Shown in pieces: positions 37,088 through 49,000 of a DNA stretch of 64,000 bases. Numbering within the stretch: the first letter of the stretch is position 1; each line of letters opens with the position of its first letter. The notes beneath the pieces were generated by a model, which had not been told where the DNA came from, searched no databases, and saw only the letters and a program-made list of their open reading frames with translations. The DNA comes from Myxococcales bacterium (GTDB lineage Bacteria > Myxococcota_A > Polyangia > Haliangiales > Haliangiaceae). Position numbers and translations under genes: made by a program. The stretch spans positions 175,822-239,821 of the forward strand of contig JADKKI010000018.1 of assembly GCA_016720595.1 (NCBI GenBank), written 5' to 3'.

Positions 37088-40000
37088 ATGGGACACGACC
37101 ACGAAAAACGCCTCGCGAGCGCCCCCGGCCGGCTGGCCGAGGCCGACGACGAGCGCAAGCGCGTCGACGACGAGGGTGAGCTCGACGCACCTGGAAAGCA
37201 GACCCGTGTCGAACAGCTTCGCCGGCTGTCGGAAGAGGTCGCACGTCGTCTCGTGGGTGAAACGGGGACGGTCAGCGGGGCTTTCCCCCGGACGGCTCGC
37301 GCCCCGGGCAAGCGGACCCACGCCGAGGGGCTGGTTGCCGAGGCACTCGCGCCGCACCGCCAATCCCCACTGTCCAAGCTCGAAGAGGTCCGGGTCGCCG
37401 GGCTCCGCGAGGTACTCGACTCGCTCGACTCACTCGACGCACTCCGGCCGCACCATGACGCCACGCGATTGAAACGCGCCACGCTGGCGGCGATCCCGCC
37501 CGCGCCCGGTGCCCCGCAACTGGCCACGACCGCTGGTGGTCGCGCACTCGCGCGTGTGGTGGAGCGTCGGGCAGCACAGCTCTATCGTCGCGCCGCGGAT
37601 CACGGTGACGTCGAGGGTGACGATCCAGCCGTCGAGCAAGCGCTCGCGCGCGCCGGTAGCGGCCAGTCCCTCCCGGGCGAGCTGCGCACGCGGATGGAGG
37701 ACGAGCTTGGCGTCTCGCTCGGGCGCGTGCGGATCCACACCGACAACGTCGCCGCGAGTGCCGCCCGTGCGGTGCGCGCGCAGGCATTCACGGTCGGTGA
37801 GGACATCTTCTTCGCGCACGGCGCGTTCTCTCCCGAGTCGCGCGATGGACAGCGGCTGATCGCGCACGAGCTGAGCCACGTGGTGCAGGCGTGGCAGGGC
37901 AAGACCAGCAAGGGAGGCGCGGGCATCACCGTCAGCGATCCGAACGAATCGCTCGAGCGCGAGGCCGATGAGATCGCCGAACGCGTCGATCGCAACCATG
38001 GTCGTCACGCCGCGCGGCCCACCGCCCCGCCGTCGGCAGCTCCGACGAGCCCCGTGGTCGGGGCACCCCGCGCTGCCGCGCCAGCACATGGCCTTGAGAT
38101 CGCGACGCCGATCGCGGCACCCACCACGATCCCGATCGCGACGGGCGTGCACCCCGCGGCTTCGATCTCCGGCGGTCGTGTGCTGCTGCGCAAGCCCGAC
38201 CACGACTTCCCGCCAACGGGGCCTGGAACCTCGCCCGCGGGTCCGCACAATCCCAACAAGCTGGTGCCCACCCCGATGCGGGTCGAGCGCGACCATGCCG
38301 AGGAGCGCGGGCATCATCAAACGCAGGCCGAACACCAGGCCAGCCAGGCCGGCGCGCACGCCACGCACGCGGCAGAGCTGACGCAGAACCTGACCAGCGC
38401 CACCCACGGCGCGCTCGGCCAGCTCGATCAAGGCATCACCCACGCGCAGTCGACGCCGGTCGGCCATCGCGCGGCCGAGCACGTGCGCGCGCGCGGCCAG
38501 GAGGTCGCGTCGGCGTCCCAGCAGATGCACGCGCACGCCGCCGAGGCAGCGACAACGCACCCGCACCCGAACGCGGCAGCCCATCCGCACGACGCGGGTC
38601 ACGGTCACGGTGGTGGCGGAGATCACGGCACCGGCGGCATCCAGTTCAAGGCGATCAGTGACTGGTCGCCGTACATGCCCACGGCTCTCCCCGATCAGGA
38701 TGAGCGCGAGCGCGGGCGGATCCAGAAGCTCGTCGAGAGCAAGGTCAACAAGGACCGCCATGAGTCAGGGGCCGCGCTCGCCCAGCTGCGCGCCGCGCAA
38801 CTCAAGCAGGCACGGGCCGTGCGCGCTCTCGGCCCGCAGCTCCAGGGCCGCGTCGCTGGCGCGGAGCGAACCGCGATCGCCTCGGTCACCTCGACGGAGA
38901 GCTCGCAGTGCGCAGCCGTGCGCGGTGCGGTCGCCGCGGTGCAGGCGCAGGTCGCCTCGCACGCCTCCGCGATGCGCTCGCAGATCACGAGCGCACACAC
39001 GGCAGCGCTGAACCAGATCAAGTCCGCGGCACGCACGGCGAACCAGCAGCTCCAGCAGGCGCAAGCGCAGGCGATGACCAACATCGCGAGCGCCGAGCGC
39101 AACCAGCTCGCCGCGGTCGCCGCCGAGTTCCTGGCGGCCAAGGCCCGGATCCTCGCGCTCGGGCGGACCAAGGGCAGCGAGGCACGCGGGCTCGGCGACT
39201 CCGTCGCCCTCCCCTACGATGGCGACAAGCTCGACGCCGCGCGCAAGGCCGCCCGCGAGGTCGCGGCGGCGTACGCGTCGGCGATGCCCGAGGAGGCCGC
39301 GCGCGCCGCGGCGCAACTCGGCCGCGAGCAACCGAACAGCGAGCGCGGCATCCGCCAGATCGCGACTGATCAGCGTCGCGCGGTGCAGGACACGTTCCGC
39401 AACGCCAAGCGCGTGCTCGATCAGACCGAGCAGCAGTCGACGCAGGCGGCGAACACCGCCAAGACGCAGGCGCTCGCGGGGGTGGATCAGATCGCTTCCG
39501 CGACGAGCTCGCAGCTCGCCACGCACGGCACGCAGTCGGTCGCGGCGATCCAGGCGCAGGGTCAGTCCGCGCGCCAGGGGATCACGAGTGCCGCCACCGC
39601 ATCGAAGGCCCAGCTTGGCAAGGCCGCGAACGATGCTGCGGCCGGCCTCGAGAAGGGCGCGAAGGGCCTGGCCGCCGGGGCGCGGCAGGTCGAGGCGCCG
39701 GATCCCGAGCAGATGCACGAGGCCGTCACGCAAGGCGCTGCCCAGCTGCGCGGCGCCGCGGGTGACATCTCGAGCGGCCTGACCAAGAACGCGACCCAGG
39801 CCGCGAGCGGCCTCACGCAGCAGGCGACCAGCGCATCGGCCGGCATGACCCAGGCCGCGCAAGGTGCGAGCGCGGCGGCGAGCCAGATGGGCTCCGGCGC
39901 GCAGCAGCAGCTGTCGGCGGCGGCCCAGGGCGCCACCAGCTCGCTGACCCAGCTCGCGAACGGCTTCCACCAGACCGCGGATCAGGTGGTCGCCGGCGCG

Positions 40001-43000
40001 CGCGATGGGTTCACGCAGCTCGTGACCGCGACGCAGAGCGCGTACACGGCAGCGACGACGCAGCTGCGGACGGGGCTCAACGAATCCGTCACCGGGATCC
40101 AGGGCAGCTTCAACCAGGCAGTCCCCGGCGCGGAGCTCGCGGACATTCAGAAGAATGCGAAGAAGGCCGCCGACGCGGTCAAGCCGTGGTGGCAGCGCGC
40201 GCTCGCGTTCGTGGTCTCGGTCGTGGTCGCGGTGCTCGTCGTCGTGGTGGTCACGGCGCTGATCGTGACCACAGGTCCCGTCGGCGCGATCCTCGTCGGT
40301 GCCGCGGCAGGAGCGCTCGGCAGCGTCGCGGGACAGATGGCGAGTAACCTCGTCCTCGGCCAGGGTCTGACGGAAGGCATCACCTGGCAGTCAGTCGCGA
40401 TGGGCGCGATCGGCGGCGGGCTCGCCGCAGGCCTGACCGCCGGCCTGTCCGCGGGCGCGGGCCAGCTCGCCGCGGGTGGTGGTCGGTTCGCGAGCGCGGC
40501 GACCCGCTTTGGGACGGCGATGGAAGGTGGCGCGGGACTCGGCAACTACGGCATCCGGCTCGCGACCAACGTCGGCTCCGATGCCGTGACCGACGCGGCG
40601 GCGCAGATGATCGTGACCGGGCGTTACGAGTTCAGCATGCAGAACCTCGTGACGTCGATCGCCACGAACTCGATCACGAGCACGAACCGGTTCGATGCGA
40701 TCCAGCAGCAGGCTGGTGGTCAGGTACGCACCGCGCTCGGGCTACCACCGATCCATGTCAACGCGCCGGGTGGCGGTGCGACGGGTGCGGATCCGGGCGC
40801 CGCCGCGGGCGCGGGTGGCGGAAGTGCGGGCGCCGCTCCGGGCGCGCACGCGCCGACCGTCACGCCTCCCGCTGCGGGTGGTGCGGGTGCTGCTCCGCCG
40901 GCGCACGCTCCGGGCGCACCGGGCGCGGGCACCGCGGGCGCGACGCCGCATCCGGCGGGCGCCGATCCGGCGCACGCGGGCACGGCTCCGGGTGCAGGTG
41001 CCGCCGGCGCCACGCCGCCGGCGCACGCCGATCCGGCCGGCGCGACTGCGGGTGCTGCGGGCGCTGTGCCGGCTGCTCCGGTGGGCGGAGCTGCGGGTGC
41101 AGCGCCGGCCGCTCCGGCAGGTGCCGGGGCCGCAGGCGCGACGCCGCCGGCGCATGCAGATCCAGCCAGCGCGAGCGCCGGCACCGCGGGCGCGACGACG
41201 GCGACGCCGGCTGGTGGAGCAGCGGGTGGTGCGGGTGCCGCACCGGCCGCACCGGCGGGCGCAGGCGCCGCGGGCGCGCATGCAGATCCAGCTGGCGCGA
41301 ACGCCGGCGCGGCGGGCGGAGCACCGCACGTCGATCAGCCGGGCGCGACGACGGCGGGCGCCAACGGCGCGACCGCGGCTGCAGGTGGTCCGCACCCAGC
41401 GGGTGGTGAGGCTGGCGCGGCAGGCGCCGGCGCGTCGCATCCCGCGGGCGGCGAAGCCGCGGCCGCGGCAGGTGGAGCACCTGGAGCAGCTCCGGCAGGC
41501 GCCGCTCCGGCAGGCGCAGCTGCGGGCGCAGGCGGCGCAGCGCCAGCGCACGCCTCCGAAGCGGGCGCTGCTGGTGCGGGTGGTGCGGCGCCCGCAGCGG
41601 CTAGCGCGGCGGCGGGCCCAGCGGGCGCTCACGCTCCGGGCGGCGAGCCGGCGGGTGGCGCGGCTGGCGGTGCGCACGCCGACGCCGATGGTGGTGGCGG
41701 CGCACCGCACGACATCGGCGGCGAGCTCGCGAACCTCGGCTATCCAGCGGCGACACGCGCGCACGCCGAGCAGGCGGCGTCGATCGTCGAGGGCGGTCAG
41801 GCGCCGGGGCGCGAGCATCTCCGCGACACCGAAGCGAACCAGCAAGGCCTCCGCGACCTCGAGGGGATGGTCAACGATCCGCACCTCACGCCCGAGCAAC
41901 GTGCGCAGGCGGGCCGCGATCTCGCCGCGCGGCTGCGCGCGCAGCCCGAGCCGACCGGCAACCTCGCCCGCGACGTCGCGCAGACCCGCAGCACGACGGC
42001 CGAGGCCGCGACGCCCGACGCCGCGCCCGGTGGTCACGCGCGGCCGGCCAACGAGTCGGCCCCGATCCCCGCGCGCAACGAGGGCCCGCAGCAGCGTCGG
42101 CAGGCGCTCGCCGACGACACCAACCTGACGACGGCCGAGGCGTACGCCGCTGGAGAGCTGCCCGGCAATCGCGACGCGCACTGGGACGCGATGCGGGCTC
42201 CCGAAGCGTGGACGCCGCAGCGTCAAGCGCTCCACAACGAGATCCTCGCGCGCGCCGAGGCCGACGCGCGTGCGTTCGCCGACGCGCACGCCCAGAGCCA
42301 GGCTGCCGCCGGTGGGCCGCATCGCCCCGAGGTGTTCGCGATGCGCGGCAACACCGCTGCGGGCAAGACGCGCGCGGTCAAGCAAGGCCTGGTCCCCGAG
42401 CTCGCCGCGCCGGTGCGCGCTACCAACGATCTCCACGGCCCCGGTCAGGCGGGACACCGCGCCGTCAACCCCGACAACTTCAAGGCCGACCTCTATCGCG
42501 GCGAAGGCGCCGGCCTGACGTCGAGCCAGGTCCACACCGAGTCATCGATCCTCGCGGCGCGCCACACCGAGGCGCTCGCACACGTCCAGACCAGCGATGG
42601 CCAGACCGGCAGCGTGCTCGTCGACAAGCGGCTGGGCTCGGTCGACGACGTCACGCGGCTCCAGGATCTCGCCAACGGCACCGGGCGCGGCCTGACCATG
42701 CTCGACGTCGACGCGCCGGCGACCAGCTCGATGAGCGGCGTCCTCGGCGATCGAACCCCGGGCGGTGCGGATCCCATCCCACCGTTCGATGCGATCGCGC
42801 AGGGCTTCGTCGATGCGCGCGGCAACCGGCTCGCCGTGATCCAGCGAATCGCCGCCGATCCGAACGCCAACTACCGGCTGTTCGCCACCGAGCCCAACGG
42901 CACGAAGGTCCTGGTCGCCGAGATTCGCCCGCTCGGCTCCGGCGAGGTCGTCCCGCAGAACCCGATGGAACGCCTGGTCGTGACCCAGGGCCAGGAAGCC

Positions 43001-46000
43001 CGGCTCACCGAGCTCACGCAGACCCGCTCCGAGGCCCAGGCCGAGATCAACCGACTCCAGGATCAACCGCTGACGCCTGCGGTGATCCGCGAGATCACCG
43101 CGCCGCTCGGCGAGTACGGTCGCGGCCTCGCACAGCGCCTCGAGCGCCACATGGGCAAGACGTGGCGGCAGGCGGTGAACGACTATGCGGCCGAGCGACC
43201 GCCCGCCCCTGCCACGGGCACGACACCGACGGCGACCGCCGACGAGAGTGGTGGGAGCTATGGTGGCGGCCCGCGGCAGCAGTTTGGAGGAACCGCGCCA
43301 GGGTCCGGTCCTCAACACGCTGCGAGTGGCCGCTCTTCGCCCCCAGCGCCGGGTGGCTCGGTCCGCAGCTCGATGTTCACGGTCGAGAACTTCGAAGCAC
43401 GCCACAACACCCGCCTTGACTGGGGTCGCTCCAACACGGCGGGACGGTTCACGGTCCAGTCCGGCGGCATCCACGTCCAGGCAGACGTCACTGCGACGAC
43501 TCCTGAGGCCCAGCGCTACTCGGTAGGGTTCGTCCAGACGCTGCACTCGTCCGAACGCCGCGCGATGTATCAGCTCCCCGACCATGGAGTCGACAACGAG
43601 TTCGTCGCGACGCGTGGCCGGCACATGGATCAGCGTACGGACCTCGCCTCGCCTGCGCCCTGGTACAACCCGCCGCTGCATCCGCGGCCGACGCTCCAAC
43701 GACCGGGGATGAGCGACAACCCGACGTTCGAAGTCCCGATCATGAGCCCGGGCAATGTCCCGCTCCACGCGATGGCTGGCCACGAGTCGTTCACCACGTA
43801 TCTCGTTGCGATGGTCGGCACCGATCCCGCGTCGATCGTCTACCTCGGCAACGTCCGCTGGAACATCAACTGGTCGGGACGCTTCACCCCCGGGCTCGGC
43901 AGCTTCTCCGGCCACGACTCTCATGTCGGCGCCGCGCACATCGGCTCGACCGGGGGCGCGACGCTGAGTGGACCACCAGCGAACGCCGGGGCGCCCGGCG
44001 GGTTCACCGGCAGCGGAGCGGCTCCAGCTCCAGCGGCTGCGGCAGCAGTGACGCCGACGCCGACGCCGACGCCCACGCCCACGCCCACGCCCACGCATGG
44101 TGCACCCAAGCAGCAGTTCGCCGGCCCCAGCCCCGGAACGGACGCCAAATCGCAGCCCGACAAGGACAAGGACAGCAAGGCCGCGCTCAACGTGGGCAAG
44201 TTCGGTGGAGGCGCGGGCAACCAAACGCCGCCACTGTCGCCTCCCGTCAAGGGATCCACTGCACCGGCAGTCCTGGGCAAGAAGCCCGGCGCTACGGCGG
44301 TGCCCCCGGCTGGCGGGGAAGTCCCGAAGAAGAACAAGGGTGGGGCCGACCACAAGCCCGCTGTCCCACCGCCGGTTCAGATCAAGCAGCAGCCGGCGGT
44401 GCCGCTCCAGCCTCGGGGCGCAGAGCCGGCGAAGCTCACCGACGTTGCAGACGTCGCTCCACCTCAGCCCGTCGTGGTCGCAACGCCGACGACCGGCAAG
44501 ATCGATCCGACCCACGAGTCACTGCGCTCGGCCGTTTCGTCGATCAGCGCCCTGATCAAGAGCAGTCACGACGAGATCCTCGCGGTCTCCCGACAGCTCC
44601 AGCAGACCGTCGCAGGAGAGCTCGATGCGTATGCGGCCACGATCGACCAGAAGGTCGCCGTAGGGACCACGCGCGTCGGGACCGCATACGACCAGGTCTC
44701 GAAAGCGATCACCGACGCGGGCACGCAGGCAAACGCCGAGATCACCAAGCGCGAGAAGTCGATTCCCGCGACGATCCAGGCCACCCGCGCCAAGAAGGCT
44801 GGCGAGATCACGGCGCTCGTCGATCGCACGAAGAGGGATGCGCGCGCGAAGGTCACGGCAGGACCCGAAGCGGCCGCCGCGAAGGCAGCGGCCGTCGCGT
44901 TCGCCGGCAAGGTCAAGCAGCAGCACGCGAAGCTCGCCGAGAAGATCAAGACCGACACCTCTCCCGGCGGCGCGATCGCGGGGAAGCTCAATCCGAAGGC
45001 GTACTCGACTGCGGTGCAGGTCGGCGGGAAAGCCGCCTACACCGCCGGCCTCGATGCGCTCGGCGAGGACAAGAAGCTCTCGGTCATCAAGAAGCAGGCC
45101 GACAACCTGCTCAAGATGTTCGACGGGATCCTCAAGCCGAAAGAGGATCTCTACGCCAAGCAGAGCGGCGTCATCATCACGGAGTCGCTCGACGGAGCGG
45201 ACAAGGACCTCGACAAGGCCGTCCAGCAGCACGTCCCGGAGCAGCAGAAGCACCTCGACGAGGCCGCGGCCGTCGCGACCAAGTCGCTGCAGTCGCAGGT
45301 CGACACCCAGCGCGCCGGCATCGCGAACACGGACAAGCAAGCGACGACCCGCCTCGCCCACGACCGCAAGGCAGCGGAAGACGGCGCGCACAAAGCCGGA
45401 AAGCAGCTCTCCGACGACGTCAAGCAAGGCTCCAAGGAGATCCAGAACAAGCTCGGCAAGAAGGCGGCGCAGGACGCGGCCTCGTACAGCGCAATCACGC
45501 AGCAGCTCCAGGGGATCGGGAAGGCGAAGAAGCTCGACGAGGCGACGAGGGCCAAGCTCGACAAGCTGAAGTCGCAGCTCGAGACCGCGCAGGCGGAGAA
45601 CCAGAAGACCCTCCAGGAGCTCGCGACCACCAGCATCGGCCAGCTCAAGACCGGCAAGGAGCAGCAGTTCGAGCAAGCGATCGCCGGCTACGAGGGCGCG
45701 GCAACGAAGACCAAGACCGAGCTCGTCGGCGCGATGACGACCGCGACGACGGACCTCGGGAAGTCATTCGACACGATCGGCACGAGCTTCGACGCGACGG
45801 TCGCGAGCGAGGCCAAGAAGCTCGATGTCGATCTCAAGTTCTACGTGGATCAGGCACCACAGGTGCCTGGGAACTACGCCACGACGCTCGACACGCAGCT
45901 CACGAAGGTGATCGACGGCCTCACCCAGGGTGCGGCCGCGGCCCTCGAACCGTTCAAGCTCCAGGAGCGGCTGACCAAGGAGGCCGAGCCCGAGATCAAG

Positions 46001-49000
46001 GCCGCGATGAAGGCCGGGCCGGAGAATGCGCAGGGCCTGTGGGATGCGATGGACGGCGTCGGCACCTCCGAGAACAAGATCTTCGGCATCCTCCGCAAGG
46101 CGACGCCCGGCGAGCTCGTCTTCATCGAGGGTTGCTACAACGACGCCTACTCGAAGCGCGGCACCAGCAAGTACCCCTCGCCGCTTCGCGCGGATCTCGA
46201 CGACGAGCTCAGCGGCTCGGAGTGGGACATCGCGTTCGCGTACCTGCGGCACGAGCGCGAGAAGGCGCTCAAGCTCGAGCTTGACGATTCGCGCGGGGTC
46301 TTCAACGACGAAGAAGATCGCATGGAGGAGGTCCTCCGTGCGGCGAGCGACGACGAGATCAAGAACATCGTCACCTCGGCCGACGGCAAGGCCGTCCTCG
46401 AGCGTGTTCGTGGATGCCTCAGCAGCTGTGACCTCGACGTCGTCAACGCGCTCACCAAGATCGACGCGGAGACCGGCCTACCGGCGGCCGATCGTAAGGT
46501 TCAGGCGGATGCGATCCGCGTGTATGACGCGATGTACGGCGGCATCACCGGCGTCGGCACCGACGAAGCGAAGATCAAAGAGAAGCTCGAAGCCTGCAAG
46601 ACCAAGGAAGAACGCCAGGCGCTCCACGACGCGTACAACGCGTACATCAGGCAGAAGGACCCGCTCAAGGCGGCCGAGCTCCTCAAGGACAAGGACAACG
46701 CCGGCTGCGATCTGATGGACGCCTCGTTCAACGACGAGATGTCCGGCGGCGAGTGGACGTACACGCGGACTCTTTCGGAGACGAAGCTCGACGACAAGGA
46801 ACACGACGCGACCGTCAAGATGGCCAAGCTCGTCGACGGCGCGCAGGGCGCCGCCACCGACGAAGACAAGATGTACGAGGCGCTCGAGGACGAGGAGTAC
46901 GCCAAGCAGTACGCGGAGGCGAAGACCGACAAGGAGCGCCAGACGCTCGCGAGCGATCGCGAGATCGCACTGAACAAGCGGCTCAAGGGCATCACCGACG
47001 CCGGGATGATGACAAAGCGCTTCAAGACGGACACCGTCGCCAGCATCATCAGCGGGGAGATGGGCTCGGAGGACGTGACCTTCGAGGAGCTCAAGGACGG
47101 ACACTGGTCGACAGACGTCGCCAAGCGCCCAGACAAGGCAGGCAAGCCACTCGACCGCAGCGGCTTCCAGCTGATGGCTCAGATGGGGACGCTCAACCTC
47201 GAGCAGATGGTCGCGCAGCGGGTGCTCCAGGCCGGCAAGGCGGAGCCCGAGCTGCTGATCGCGTACGCGTGCTGGGGCGTGACCGGCACCGACGAGGCGA
47301 CACTCAAGAAGGCCCTCAAGAAGGAGGGCGGCCCGATGGACAAGGGCGACCTCGCGACGCTCAAGTCCAAGTTCTTGACGTACTGGGGCGTGGAGCTATC
47401 GAGCGCCAACGAGCTCGAGCAGATGGACTTCACGGAGCCTACGGGAACCGTTCCCAGCGAGCTCAGCGGCAAGGACTGGCTCGAGGTCCGGATCCTGCTC
47501 ATGGGCAAGCCGACGAACCCCAAGGAGGTCGGGTACGTCGACAACGTTCGCTATCGGTTCGTCACGAGCGGCAGTGGCTCGCCCTCACCGTGGTCGCACG
47601 CCCGCGAGGACATGGAGGTCAATCACCAGAACCTCCAGACCACGGTCAACCAGCACAAGGACGAGAAGGATCTCAAGTCGCTGGATCCCGCCGCGCGGAC
47701 CGAAGCCGAGGTCAAGGCGCTCCGGCCCGATGGCAAGCCGCTGACCACCGACGACAAGATCGCGACCTCGGCCTACCTCGCGGACAATCGCTTCGAGCAG
47801 CTCGCGAGCTACGCCGAGAAATCGGAGATGGCGTTCCTCGAGGCCAAGGAGGCGATGGCCAACGCCATCATCACCATCGTCGAACTGATCGGCGCTGCGC
47901 TGATCACGGCGGTCTCGATGGGTGCAACGAGCCCGATGCTCGTCATGTTCATCGGGAACCTGATCCTGGCGGGCATGACGATCTACATGCGCAAGGACAT
48001 GGTCGGCGACGCGTATGGCTCCGAGGACATCGGTATCGATGTCGTCAAGGGCCTGGTGATGGCCGCGCTCGCGGCGGCCAGCGAAGCAAAGTTCGTCACG
48101 AACTTCGCGGGGAAGGCCGGCAAGATGGCCGGCAGGACGTGGGAGATCTTCGCCGGCGGCGCCGAGAAGGCCGGCATGAAGGTGGTGGAGAAGGAAGGCC
48201 TCGCCGTCGCCGAGAAGGCCGCGGCCAAGCTCACGGGCGAGGTCGCCGCCGCGTCCAAGCAGGTCGCCACGAAGGAGGCCGAGAAGGTCGGCGTCACTGT
48301 CGCCGAGAAGGAGGGAGAGAACGTCGCCAAGCAGGTCGCCGAGAAGGAAGTGGCCCAGACGGCCGAGAAGGCGGGCGCCGGCACGGCCGTGAAGAAGACC
48401 GGCAAGGAGACGTTCGAGGACGTCGTCAAGGCGGGCACGAAGAACGCGACGACAACCGCGATGAACGAGACCGCCGACTTCCTGATGGACGAGAAGACGT
48501 GGGATCTGAAGGGCTGGGAGGCGTTGTTCGGCGAGAACGGACTCGGCGCGCGTCTCTTGAAGAAGATCCCGAGCGCGTTCGCGCAGGGCGCGTTCACGGA
48601 CTACATCCAGGGCCTCGCCGGTGCCAAGGGCCCCGAGTACCTCCCCCACACCCGCAGCGGCACCGAAGCGGTGTTCCGCGCGATGCTCGCCGAGGTCGGT
48701 GGCAACACGGCTGGCTTCCTGACGTACATCGACAACTATGCCGATGCGCAGACGTTCTGGCTCGAGCTCCTGAAGAGCAACACGCGTTCGCTCGCGAGCG
48801 GCGGCTTCAACGGCGCGTTTGGACACGCGATGCGCGCCCGGGCGCTCGCGCGCGAGTTCTCCAACGGCCACAACGCCGGCGATCTTGCTGAGGCGATGCA
48901 CAAGCTCCACGAGGCCACCGGCTACATGAAGCCGGACGAGATGAGCGCGCTCGCGAATCACGTCGCGACGATGAACCCGGCCGCTGTCGACGCGTTGCCC

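Noticed and set aside
40770..41700. Gly/Ala/Pro-rich stretch as a collagen-like or silk-like structural domain
   Set aside because: No regular Gly-X-Y period; it behaves as a flexible linker between domains.
40742..42535. 597-codon minus-strand frame in the Gly/Ala/Pro-rich region
   Set aside because: Produced by the repetitive GC-rich linker; the frame reads as Arg/Cys-rich low complexity.
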